64,000 nt of DNA from Methylocystis bryophila (GTDB lineage Bacteria > Pseudomonadota > Alphaproteobacteria > Rhizobiales > Beijerinckiaceae), in NCBI RefSeq assembly GCF_027925445.1, contig NZ_AP027149.1:248001-312000 (forward strand), in the 5' to 3' direction. Below the pieces are notes generated by a model. That model searched no databases, was not told the DNA's origin, and worked only from the letters and a program-made list of their open reading frames with translations. Each line of letters starts with the position of its first letter. Position 1 is the stretch's first letter. Position numbers and translations under genes: made by a program. Below are positions 15,893-25,135 of the stretch, one piece after another.

Positions 15893-18634
15893 CGGTGTGC
15901 CTCCGCAGTGTCGTCGCTTCGGCCTCCTGGGCTTTGCGATGATCCTCCCGCGCGGCGCTTCGCGCAAGCGCCTGAACGATTTCAAGAAGAGAAAATCGGA
16001 TATCTGAATCGATCCCGATAGTTGCGGGAGGCCCGTCGCACTTACCCGATTTCAAAGTTCCCGAGGGTGTTCTTGATCGCGACATAATGACGATCATCGC
16101 AATCAAGATCTCAATCAGGAAGCAGCTGAAGCTTCGCATCGAGAAATCGGCGGCGCTGTCGTGCGATTCGGATTACTTTTTGAATTGAGATAACGCGTCG
16201 CGGCCGCGGTCTGACTCTGATCGACACGTTTTTCATTCGATCCGCAGTCAATCGTCCGCAACCGACCCTGACGGCTCATCAGCTTCCGATCCGCTCAGGA
16301 CAGCCCAGCGCCGCGCTTCTGGTTCCACGCCGGTCCCGCGGTAACGCGCCGCAGGCTCCTCACGCCCATTGTGGATAAGCTGTGGGTAATTCGTGGATAG
16401 TATCGTGCTATTGGGAACCGCACCTATCGTGCTATCAGGGACCAAATCCTCGTGCTATTGGGAACCGAAAAGGGGTCTAACCCATTGCTCAGCAATCATT
16501 CACGCGCCTCCTAACTGTACTAACATAGAATCCTTCGGATTCTTTCTAACGGCCCGCCCCTGAAACGCAGCCTGTGGATAACCGCCTGCTTGGCCAACCC
16601 AGTCGCCGCGCTCACTACGAAAAATTTGCACTTCGCGAAATTTCTTCAGTTCCGTTGTCGTCATAAAGAAGGCTCAGCAATGAAGGCTGAGACGCTCCTG
16701 GGACTGATCGGGAACTCAGGGGACTTGAACGCACTCGCCTTCGAAGCTGAGTTGAGATAGCGACCAGCAAATCGATTGCGGCCCCCGCGCCGTCAGCTTC
16801 CCACAGGCGACCTTTCCGACTTCACCCGTCGGGGCGAGAACTGCCGTCGGTTGTCATCTGAAACGCCACACCCAGCGCGTCGTTTGGCCTCCGGAGCCGC
16901 TCGCAGACTGGCGCGACGAGCGCCGCTCATCGAGCGCGTGGCCGCAGTTCCTGGACAGAAGATCTGACCCAGAGGCCTCGACGAAATCGTCGTGGGGCGG
17001 ACGCTCGAACGCGACCACTCGGGCCAGATTTTGATTCTGACCTTGTACGAGTCGTGCTTCGTCTTCGCGCGATATTCACTTCCGCGCCGCACGCCTGCGC
17101 TCCCTTTCTCCGCACGCCGTTCGTTCACTGCGCACCCAGAATGTCGTCAACGACGCGATGCGCAATTCGGTGAGCGCTTCCATATCTTCCTCTCAACCAG
17201 CGGCCCGCCGAAAGCGTCAGGGGACAGGATAATCTTGGTCTGAGGGGCGCTCGGAAAGCTACGACCGGAGACCATCGAGGGATGCTGGTCATGCGCGGCC
17301 TGCGGAGCTGTTCCTGCGCCCCGCGTGACATTTTTTTTCGCCGGCCAGCTCGTCTCGCAGACATGGTCGGGAGCTTTGATCGGGCAGCTTTCTTATCGCC
17401 GAGAAGCCCGGCTCCCGCCGCTACGGAGAACATTTTCGGCCGTCTGTTGCCCTTTCCAAGCCGTCGATAACGTCACCGGCGTGGTATCGCGGCGAGCCTC
17501 CGAGCTGCGGCCGAATAGGCCAACGGCTGCGCCAATCGACGTGCGCGCAGCGTCAATATTTTTCACCGCGCCCGCGCGAGAATCACCATCCGTCATGCTC
17601 GCCCGAGCTGCGATCGCCGACGCTCGAGCAGCAAAAAGAGCTGCGTCCCATCCCCTCTTCCCGCGCCTCCGGAAGACAAAACTTTCGGAGAGGGCATGCG
17701 CGCGATCCGCACGTCGAACGATGGAACAGCTGCGGTCATCCTGCTGTCCGCTAAACTTTTCATCCAGTTTTGGCGCCCGAAGCGCCGTGATGGCGATTTT
17801 CGCACTCTGGCGCTTGCTGGCGAAGTCTCTCGCGCCTTTGTGCGCGAGCGCAGATAAGGGAGCGCAAGCGACCGATTTAGGGCCAGATAAAAGGCACAGC
17901 CTGCGGCCTAGTTTGACGGTCGATTTGAGCTTACAGTTCAAGAGAATGCCGCAGCCTTTGATTTCAACGCACAGCCTGGCGCGATGCGCAAGCGCATGTT
18001 CGGAGGCACTAATTCTCACCTCGTGGCTTTGCGCCAACCCCCGGCGACCACGAGTCGGGTCGCTCCGTTTTGGGCGGCCGGGAAGGGAAAGGAGAACCGT
18101 TTCGCCCGACCTCACGCCGTGCAAGTGGCCTCCCTTTGCGTCAGTCGGTGAAGCGAATTGCGGCGGCCTCCCGAGCGAGTCCGCACCCCTCGCGGCCCAC
18201 CGCGCGACCTCGACTCGCGGTCGCGCGTCATCGTCATCTAGCCGCGCGTTGCGACGCTCGTGAGGCGAGCAACTCCGAGTGAACGAGCCCGGTGTAGGCG
18301 CGCCCGCAATCCGGCGCGGCGACGCCTCGAGGCGCCCCAGGTCCGGAGCTGACCCGATGCCTCGGGATTTCCTCGCGGCGGCTTCCACGAGCGGCAGAGG
18401 GGCGCCCCCTAGCGTCCCCGCATTCGACGACCGGATGTCTCAAAGGACGACGCGCTCCCGCTCTTGGCGGCGGGCATTCTTCGCGTGAAATCCAGACAAC
18501 CCGCGTCTTACTCGCGCAAACGATAGCTCTCTTTGCGCTCTGCTCGACCGTGAGCCGAAGCTGGTCGGCGCGCGGATCGTGCAGTAAACAATGTTCGAGT
18601 TGCTCATTGAGAGCTTCCCACGAGACCGCCGGCG
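15893..18634. other. gene-poor island stretch with no recognisable protein gene
   Basis: About 2.7 kb between the recombinase and the first glycosyltransferase. Long open frames exist on both strands at 17.3-18.4 kb, but they overlap each other, are Ser/Arg/Ala-rich and lack any family motif, so I take them as chance frames in GC-rich DNA. The first kilobase holds iterons and DnaA boxes. The stretch is best read as a decayed plasmid-like backbone. Confidence 0.5.
16370..16581. other. iteron-type replication origin remnant
   Basis: Three direct repeats of the pattern TCGTGCTATTGGGAACC start at 16403, 16427 and 16450, spaced 24 and 23 bases (the middle copy reads TCGTGCTATCAGGGACC). Perfect DnaA boxes (TGTGGATAA, complement TTATCCACA) lie at 16370-16378 and 16573-16581. 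Regular iterons spaced by about two helical turns with DnaA boxes are typical of plasmid origins bound by a Rep protein. No rep gene is recognisable nearby, so the origin is probably a relic. Confidence 0.65.
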
Positions 18635-20023
18635 TTGATGATCCCTTCACAGACCGATGCGCGCGGATCGGCGGGCGGCTCTACTCAGCCGGCGCCTGTC
18701 ATCTATGACATCACGCGCCTCGTCACCCGGGCGCTGAACCCTTCGCCTAACGGCATCGATCGCATCGATTTCACGCTAGCTCGCCATCTCCTCTCTTCGC
18801 CCGACGAACGCAGAGGCGCGCTGATTTACACATGCCTTGGCCACAGGCTTGCCGGAGCCGATGCCGCCCTGCGAACCATTGGCGGCATTGAGGCGTGCTG
18901 GAACGAATTTATCGACCCGTGCGACGACGCAGTTTACGAATCCGTGGTCGGCGCGCTGCTGGGCGCCAACCCGCGCCGGGCGGCCGAGGGACGGGTAAAG
19001 CGCCGCTTCGACGCCAAGCTCTTCGCCCAGAACTGGCGAGCCCTACGCCAATGGGCTTTTTATCCAGGGGCTTCGCTCGCGAAGGTTCCCCAAGGCGCGA
19101 TCTACGTCAACGCCAGCCAGTTCCTGCTTGACAAGCCGTGGTTCATTCATTGGCTCGACCAACGAAAAGACGTGAAGCCGGTGTTCTATGTGCATGATCT
19201 GCTGCCCATAGATTTTCCGGAATTTTTTTGGCCAGGAGAGCCCGAAAGGCACCTGCTGCGCATGCGCAACATCTGCCGCTATGGAGCCGGAGCCATCACG
19301 GGAACAGAGGTGGTCGCGCGCCGCCTACGCGTCTTCGCCGCCGAGAAGGGCCGCAATGACCTGCCGATCTGCACGGCGCGACCTCCCGTCTCACAAGCTT
19401 TCGCGACATTTGAGGCGGCGGATTTGCGCCTTGCCAAGGTCAGCTATTTCGTCGTCTGCGGGACGATCGAGCCCCGCAAGAACCATCTGATGCTGCTTAA
19501 TGTCTGGAGGGAGCTGGCGACACGCGGTCCGGTCCCCAAGCTCGTGATCGTCGGCAAGCGCGGCTGGCTTTGCGACAACGCTCTCGACCTGCTCGATCGC
19601 AGCGAATCGCTCCGCCCCCACATCGTCGAAGTCGGCGGGCTCTCAACGCCGGGCCTGCGCCGCCTCCTCGCTGGCGCCTGCGCATTGCTGATGCCCTCAT
19701 TTGGCGAAGGATTCGGCATCCCCGTCGCCGAGGCCATGGCCGCGGGCATTCCCGTCATCGCCTCCGACATCGATGTCTTCCGCGAGATCGGCGGGGACGC
19801 TCTCGACTATCTCGATCCGTTGGACGGCCTCGGCTGGCTTGAGGCAATCGAAGCCCATGCTGGACTGGGCTCAGCACGGCAACGGGAAGCGAAGCCTCCA
19901 TTCTCGCAGGTCCAGCGCTCGCAAAAGCACGAGTTCCTGTCCGAGATCGACGCGTTCCTAGAGAAGGTCGCGAGCCGACCGGCGGATGGGAAAGAGCTGA
20001 AATCCAGCTTGCAGGATTGCTGA
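18635..20023 (+). CDS. GT4-type glycosyltransferase
   Basis: A 462-residue GT-B glycosyltransferase of the GT4 family. The N-terminal half has YDITRLVTRALN and VFYVHDLLPIDFPEFF; the C-terminal half has the donor-binding domain: VVCGTIEPRKNHLMLLNVW, LVIVGKRGW, and the E-x7-E-like MPSFGEGFGIPVAEAMAAG. It probably transfers a sugar from a nucleotide donor onto the growing repeat unit in the cytoplasm. A paralogue of the same layout lies at 41607. Start: ATG at 18635, with another at 18638; neither has a strong ribosome-binding site. It is the first cargo gene after the gene-poor stretch and converges on the next gene with 12 bases between. Confidence 0.92.
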   Translation: MMIPSQTDARGSAGGSTQPAPVIYDITRLVTRALNPSPNGIDRIDFTLARHLLSSPDERRGALIYTCLGHRLAGADAALRTIGGIEACWNEFIDPCDDAVYESVVGALLGANPRRAAEGRVKRRFDAKLFAQNWRALRQWAFYPGASLAKVPQGAIYVNASQFLLDKPWFIHWLDQRKDVKPVFYVHDLLPIDFPEFFWPGEPERHLLRMRNICRYGAGAITGTEVVARRLRVFAAEKGRNDLPICTARPPVSQAFATFEAADLRLAKVSYFVVCGTIEPRKNHLMLLNVWRELATRGPVPKLVIVGKRGWLCDNALDLLDRSESLRPHIVEVGGLSTPGLRRLLAGACALLMPSFGEGFGIPVAEAMAAGIPVIASDIDVFREIGGDALDYLDPLDGLGWLEAIEAHAGLGSARQREAKPPFSQVQRSQKHEFLSEIDAFLEKVASRPADGKELKSSLQDC

Positions 20024-20035
20024 GGGCGCCGCGCT

Positions 20036-22234
20036 TCAAACCTTGAAGCTTCGAGGACCCGGCAGCGCGGCCGGAAGGATGTAACGCGGCCGGCTGTCGT
20101 CTCGGCCGTAAAATGGGTTGTAGGCGGGGTCGACATATTCTGAGAGCGAATATTTCCGACGCAGCGCGTCCTTCTCACGATTGAAGCGCTCGAGGTTTTC
20201 CTTTGTCTCATCGCTGCCGCGAGACGCCGACTCATGGTGACGCAGGGTCGCAAAAGGCGTCCACACCACGCGGAAGCCGGCGCGGCCGGCGCGCAGGCAG
20301 AAATCAATATCGTTGTAGGCGATGGCCCAAGTCTGCTCGTCGAATGCCCCGGCGGCGTCCGCGCACTGACGCGAGAGCAGCATGCAGGCCGCCGTGACCG
20401 CTGCAAAGGATTGGCGAACGGTCAGCCGGCCCATCGGTCCTGGGAATTTTGCCGGCATGCCGCAAAACCAGTGCCCCGCCACCGAGCCGAGGCCGACGAT
20501 GACGCCGGCGTGCTGCAAACTGCCGTTGGGATAGAGAAGCCTCGCTCCGACAATTCCCGTCTCGGGATAGTCGAAGCAAGAGACCATCTCCTTCAACCAG
20601 GACGGATCGAGGACCTCGATGTCATTGTTGAGGAGGAGAAAATATTCCCCCTGCGCCAGGCGTAGGCCACGATTGATCTGCTTGGAGAAGTTGAAGGGCT
20701 CCGCTTCGATCTCGGCCCGGAACGCCGCGTGCGTCTTGCGCATCGTTTCATAGAGATCGAGGACCTTCTTGTCTGTCGTGCCGTTGTCCACGACGATGAT
20801 TTCAAGGTCGGGATAATCGGTGCGCTTCACGAGATCGTCGAGCAGGCTCGAGATGAGCGGGAAAGCGTTGCGACTGGGAATGACCACCGAGACCCGCGGC
20901 CAGGCTCTCTCGAGGCCATCGAAGCGAACGCGATGCAGATTTGCGTCCAGGGCCGGGTCGACAGTGGCTGGCGCGCCGCCGACCGCATATCGTTCCGCGA
21001 TGGCCCGGCGCGCGTTCTGCGTCGCTTTTTCCATGAACTTCGCCGAGAAGCTTTTTCCGTCGCGCCGCCAAACATAGGCGGGATAGGGAAGATGCAGAAT
21101 TCGCCGCTCGGGGACCCCTGAAAGATAGCGCATGAGCAGGTCGTAATCCTGCGAACCCTCATAGCCTTGCCGCATACCCCCAATCTCGCGCAGTCGATCG
21201 CGGCGGTAGATCGAAAGATGATTGACGTAATTGACGCCGGAGAGCAGCACCGGATCGAAGGCGGGCTTGAGGAAATACTCCCGAGGCTCGAGCTTGGCGT
21301 CGGCCACGACCTCGTCAGTGTAGAGAAACTCGGCCTCCGGCTCCTGCTCCAGGGCGTCGATGATGCGGTCGACGGCAAAGGGCGTGAGCGCGTCGTCGTG
21401 ATCGATGAGTGCAACCCATTTTCCTCGCGCGACGGAGAGCGCGGCATTGGTTGCCGCGGCAATGCCTTCATTGGCGGAGCGCCTGAGGATCGTCAGAAAG
21501 GGAATGTCTTTGTGAGCCTCGAGCCACTCGACTGTCGCCCCCGAGGACGAGCCGTCGTCGCAAAGGACGAGCTCCGCGGCGCCTTGCCGCTGGAAACGAA
21601 ACGACCGCCACAGCTGTTCCAGATATTCGGCGGGAGGGTTGAAAACAGGACACAGGAAGGAAAGAAAGGGCGCATCGCCGCTCCAGGGCGCCTTTCCCGC
21701 ATGCGCCGCGCTCGCCATCGCAATGACCTGCTCATAGTGCTCGGCGACGCTACGAAATTTCGTGGCGCGGGAACCGAGGTCCGCAAGCGGAGCGCTGCGT
21801 GGTGAGGCGGCAATCTCGCAGCTCGGCGCAATCGAGCCGCTTTGCGCTGCTCTACGCATGTGGCGCCCCACGAAGGAGCGGGCGGCCCCCTCGTTGAAGC
21901 CGATGAAGGCGCGAAACTCGAATCGCGAAGGATAGCTCGAGGGATCGAAGCGCACGCGTCTCACCCGCCGGAAGCTCTTGAGCGCGATGACGAATAAGCC
22001 GTGTTGCGTCGGGCGCAGCGCCAGCTCGTCGTCGCTGCAAATTCCTTCGCCCTCGTCGACGTAAATCCGCGGATCCATCACGCCGTCGGCGCTCGCCATC
22101 TCGATCAGAAGATAGGACGCGCGAAACCAGCTGGGCGCGAAAAAAAACTGCGGATCGTCGTCTTGGGCGCGCCATTTTGCGATGCCGTCTCGGCGCAGAC
22201 CCCGACGGCGAATGGAAGGTATCGGAAAGAGCAT
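20036..22234 (-). CDS. GT2 glycosyltransferase with duplicated GT-A domains
   Basis: A 732-residue protein with two GT2 domains. A unique N-terminal part (1-180) is followed by a first GT-A domain with PFLSFLCPVFNPPAEYLEQ, VLCDDGSSSGATVEWL and ALIDHDDALTPFA (DHDD as the DxD equivalent), then a second with VSVVIPSRNAFPLISSLLDD, IIVVDNGTTDKKVLD and FLLLNNDIEVLDPSWL, ending with CADAAGAFDEQTWAIAYNDI. Such tandem GT2 proteins make O-antigen or capsule chains. The ATG at 22234 has GGAG close upstream; an earlier in-frame ATG at 22303 lacks support. Divergent from the kpsT-like gene, with about 125 bases between. Confidence 0.9.
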   Translation of the reverse strand: MLFPIPSIRRRGLRRDGIAKWRAQDDDPQFFFAPSWFRASYLLIEMASADGVMDPRIYVDEGEGICSDDELALRPTQHGLFVIALKSFRRVRRVRFDPSSYPSRFEFRAFIGFNEGAARSFVGRHMRRAAQSGSIAPSCEIAASPRSAPLADLGSRATKFRSVAEHYEQVIAMASAAHAGKAPWSGDAPFLSFLCPVFNPPAEYLEQLWRSFRFQRQGAAELVLCDDGSSSGATVEWLEAHKDIPFLTILRRSANEGIAAATNAALSVARGKWVALIDHDDALTPFAVDRIIDALEQEPEAEFLYTDEVVADAKLEPREYFLKPAFDPVLLSGVNYVNHLSIYRRDRLREIGGMRQGYEGSQDYDLLMRYLSGVPERRILHLPYPAYVWRRDGKSFSAKFMEKATQNARRAIAERYAVGGAPATVDPALDANLHRVRFDGLERAWPRVSVVIPSRNAFPLISSLLDDLVKRTDYPDLEIIVVDNGTTDKKVLDLYETMRKTHAAFRAEIEAEPFNFSKQINRGLRLAQGEYFLLLNNDIEVLDPSWLKEMVSCFDYPETGIVGARLLYPNGSLQHAGVIVGLGSVAGHWFCGMPAKFPGPMGRLTVRQSFAAVTAACMLLSRQCADAAGAFDEQTWAIAYNDIDFCLRAGRAGFRVVWTPFATLRHHESASRGSDETKENLERFNREKDALRRKYSLSEYVDPAYNPFYGRDDSRPRYILPAALPGPRSFKV

Positions 22235-22360
22235 GATCTCCAAACTCGCCTCTCGCGGCCCGCCCCGCCGCTGCGCCGGGGCGCACCTCGCGTCTCGCCT
22301 CAACGCGGCCGCATTCGCGCCCTAATGGCGTACGCGCGTGCTCTACCTGAAACGGCCGGG

Positions 22361-23014
22361 ATGATCCAGCTCGACAACGTCTTCAAATTCTACAGGACGG
22401 AACGGCACACGAAGGTCGTGCTCGACCACGTGTCGATGATTTTCGACACGACCCACTCCTATGGCCTGCTCGGCGTCAACGGCGCCGGCAAATCCACGAC
22501 TCTTCGCCTGATCTCCGGGACGGAGCTGCCGAATTCCGGCACGGTGCGTCGCTCGGTCCGCGTCTCCTGGCCGCTCGGTTTTGCCGGCGGCTTTCATCCG
22601 CAGATGTCGGGCCGCGAGAACGTCCACTTCGTGGCGCGGATTTATGGCGCCGACGTGCGCAAGACCGACGACTTCGTCGAAGAATTCTCCGAGCTCGGCG
22701 ACTATCTCGAAGCGCCGGTGAAGACCTATTCCTCCGGCATGATGGCGCGGCTGGGCTTCGCGATGTCGATGGCCATCGAATTCGACGTCTATCTCATCGA
22801 CGAGGTCACCGCCGTCGGCGACGCCCGCTTCCAGAAGCGCTGCCAGGAGGCCTTCGCGCAGCGTCGCAAGAACTCCGGCCTGATCCTGGTCTCCCACTCC
22901 ATGCAGACGATCGCCGACTATTGCGACCGTGGCGGCGTTCTCGTCGACGGCCGCCTCATCATGTTTGACAATGTCGGGAAGGCGATCGAAACCTATAACA
23001 GGCTCAATCAATGA
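22361..23014 (+). CDS. kpsT: polysaccharide ABC exporter ATP-binding protein, KpsT-like
   Basis: A 217-residue ABC ATPase. Walker A GVNGAGKSTT, signature YSSGMMARLGFAMS, Walker B VYLIDEVTAVGD and H-loop ILVSHS are all intact. The short length and the lack of a C-terminal carbohydrate-binding domain point to the KpsT/BexA (capsule) branch rather than the Wzt branch. I place the start at the ATG giving MIQLDNVFKFYRTERH; an in-frame ATG at 22325 is possible, and neither has a clear ribosome-binding site. First gene of kpsT-kpsE-kpsM. Confidence 0.93.
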   Translation: MIQLDNVFKFYRTERHTKVVLDHVSMIFDTTHSYGLLGVNGAGKSTTLRLISGTELPNSGTVRRSVRVSWPLGFAGGFHPQMSGRENVHFVARIYGADVRKTDDFVEEFSELGDYLEAPVKTYSSGMMARLGFAMSMAIEFDVYLIDEVTAVGDARFQKRCQEAFAQRRKNSGLILVSHSMQTIADYCDRGGVLVDGRLIMFDNVGKAIETYNRLNQ

Positions 23015-23024
23015 GCGCTTGCGC

Positions 23025-24299
23025 ATGAACCACGCCGAAGAGCCTCGCGGTCCGCAGCCCTTCAGCCCCCTGGAGCGCACGCAGGCGATCTCCCGCGCGC
23101 TCAACGAGGCGGCGCGGCGCGCGCGCTTCTCGAGCCGCGCCCGAGGCTCCTACGAAAAGTCGAGCTTCTCCGCCCGTCGCGGCGCGCGGCTCATGCGGAT
23201 CATCCGCTGGGTGCTCTTCGTTCTTCTCGTCGTGGTCCCCAACGTCGTCGCGCTCGCCTATTTCGGCCTCCTCGCCTCCGACCAATATGTCTCCGAGGCG
23301 CAATTCACGGTGAGCAGCGGCGCCATCCCCAAGATGGACGGCCTCGGCTCGGTCACGGGCGTTCCGCCCATGATGATCGTCCAGGACACGCAGATCGTGA
23401 CGAATTTCATCGAAAGCCGGGCCATGGTCGAATCGCTGGAGCGAGACGTCGATCTTCGCGAATTATATGGTTCGGGCTCGATCGACTGGTGGGCGCGGTT
23501 CAACAAGAAGAAGCCGATCGAGAAATTCACGGACTATTGGGAGAAGATGGTCAAGACGTCGATTTCCTTCCCGGCGGGCATCGTCACATTGACCATTCGG
23601 GCTTTTACCGCCGCCGACGCGAAGCGCATCGCCGATGCGATCATCGCCAGATGCGAGACGCTCATCAACGGGCTCAACGACCGAATGCGACTGGACACGG
23701 TCTCGGCGGCCGAGACGGATCTCTTCCGCGCCGGCGAGAAGCTCAAGACGGCGCGGCTGCAAATGGAGCAGGCGCGCAACGCCGAGCAGCTCGTGGACGT
23801 GCGCCAGACCAGCGCCTCCCTCAGCCAGCTCCTCTCCGAGCGACAAACGGAGCTGTTGAAGGCGCAGTCGGAGTATCAGACTCAGCTCCAATATGTGCTG
23901 GAGTCCGCGCCGCAAATGCGCGTGTTGAAAACGCGCATGACCTCGCTGGAAGCGCAAATCCAGAAGATGAAGGCGCAGATCACCGAGCAGCAGGAGAAGA
24001 ACGTCGAGGCGGTTGCGGAAAAGGCGCTTTCGGGAAAGATGACGAAATTCGCCAATCTCGACCTCGAGCAGGCGATCGCCGAGAAGCGCTACGCCGCCTC
24101 GGCGGCGACGCTGGAGGCGGCGCGCATGCTCGCGCAGCGCAAGATGCTCTATCTGCACCCGATCGTCGCGCCCGCCGAGCCGCAGGAGGCGCGCTACCCC
24201 AAGCGCTGGCTCAGCATCGGCATGACCCTCGTCGCCTCGCTCGTCGGCTATGGCGTGGTCGTCGGCATCGTGGGTTTCGTGCGGAACAATATGGCCTGA
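23025..24299 (+). CDS. kpsE: KpsE-like polysaccharide export inner-membrane protein
   Basis: A 424-residue polysaccharide co-polymerase-type protein. A basic cytoplasmic N-terminal region (1-60) precedes transmembrane helix 1 (IIRWVLFVLLVVVPNVVALAYFGLLA), then a large periplasmic domain with long coiled coils (about 220-340, many QxxxL heptads), and a second helix near the C terminus (ALVGYGVVVGIVGF region). The SDQYVSEAQFTV motif after helix 1 is typical of the KpsE/BexC family. It bridges the ABC transporter to the outer-membrane exporter. It starts 10 bases after kpsT. Confidence 0.92.
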   Translation: MNHAEEPRGPQPFSPLERTQAISRALNEAARRARFSSRARGSYEKSSFSARRGARLMRIIRWVLFVLLVVVPNVVALAYFGLLASDQYVSEAQFTVSSGAIPKMDGLGSVTGVPPMMIVQDTQIVTNFIESRAMVESLERDVDLRELYGSGSIDWWARFNKKKPIEKFTDYWEKMVKTSISFPAGIVTLTIRAFTAADAKRIADAIIARCETLINGLNDRMRLDTVSAAETDLFRAGEKLKTARLQMEQARNAEQLVDVRQTSASLSQLLSERQTELLKAQSEYQTQLQYVLESAPQMRVLKTRMTSLEAQIQKMKAQITEQQEKNVEAVAEKALSGKMTKFANLDLEQAIAEKRYAASAATLEAARMLAQRKMLYLHPIVAPAEPQEARYPKRWLSIGMTLVASLVGYGVVVGIVGFVRNNMA

Positions 24300-24326
24300 G
24301 GGCGGGGGAAGAGGAGACCATCGCGG

Positions 24327-25133
24327 ATGTTGATCGAGCATGGGGAACGCTTCGGCCTGCGCGAAGGCGTGACGCGCCAGGGGCGGGTTCTGCACGCCGT
24401 CATGCTGCGAAACATCCGCACGCGCTTTTTCGGGCACGGGCTCGGCTATCTGGTGGCCCTCGCCTGGCCGCTGACCCATATTGTGATCTTGCTTGCGTTA
24501 TGGAGCTTCGCCAGCCGCGCCCCGCCTTTCGGCGAGAGCGTCGTGCTCTTCCTCGCCACTGGCACGGTCCCCTTCATGGTCTTCTCCTATCTCTCGCGCT
24601 TCATGCAACTCTCCGTGATCATGACGCGGCCCCTGCTGGCCTTTCCGGAGGTCAAGGTTCTCGACGTGCTCTTCGCCTCCGCCGTGCTGGAGATTCTCTC
24701 CTCATGCTGCGTTGTTTTGATCCTGCTCGTGCTGGCCTGGTTTTTCGATATTCCCGTCATGCCGAGGGATATCGTCGAAGCCTTCTACGCCTTCGGCGCC
24801 GCCGTGCTGCTCGGTTTCGGAGTCGGCCTGCTGATGGGCGTCATCGCCCTGGCCGCGCCGGTGTGGATGACGATTTATGGGCTGCTGACGATCGTACTCT
24901 GGATGACCTCGGGGGTGATCTTCGTGCCGGATTTCCTGCCCGAGCCTATGCGCACCATGGCTTCCTACCACCCCGTCCTCCAGCTCGTCGAATGGATGCG
25001 CTCGGCCTATTACGAAGGCTATGGCGAGGGGCTGCTGGACCGGCGCTATGTGTTGGGAGTGGCGATCGGCTCGATATTTCTCGGGCTCGTAATCGAGCGT
25101 GCCACGCGCGGCCATGTTTTGGCTCTGCGCTAA
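24327..25133 (+). CDS. kpsM: polysaccharide ABC exporter permease, KpsM-like
   Basis: A 268-residue ABC-2 permease with six predicted membrane helices. The RNIRTRFFGHGLGYLVALAWP amphipathic/entry region, and the conserved C-terminal segment YHPVLQLVEWMRSAYYEGY, are characteristic of KpsM/BexB proteins. With KpsT it should form the inner-membrane pump for a lipid-linked polysaccharide. It follows kpsE by 27 bases and converges on the FAD oxidoreductase gene, whose stop is three bases away. Confidence 0.93.
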   Translation: MLIEHGERFGLREGVTRQGRVLHAVMLRNIRTRFFGHGLGYLVALAWPLTHIVILLALWSFASRAPPFGESVVLFLATGTVPFMVFSYLSRFMQLSVIMTRPLLAFPEVKVLDVLFASAVLEILSSCCVVLILLVLAWFFDIPVMPRDIVEAFYAFGAAVLLGFGVGLLMGVIALAAPVWMTIYGLLTIVLWMTSGVIFVPDFLPEPMRTMASYHPVLQLVEWMRSAYYEGYGEGLLDRRYVLGVAIGSIFLGLVIERATRGHVLALR

Positions 25134-25135
25134 TC

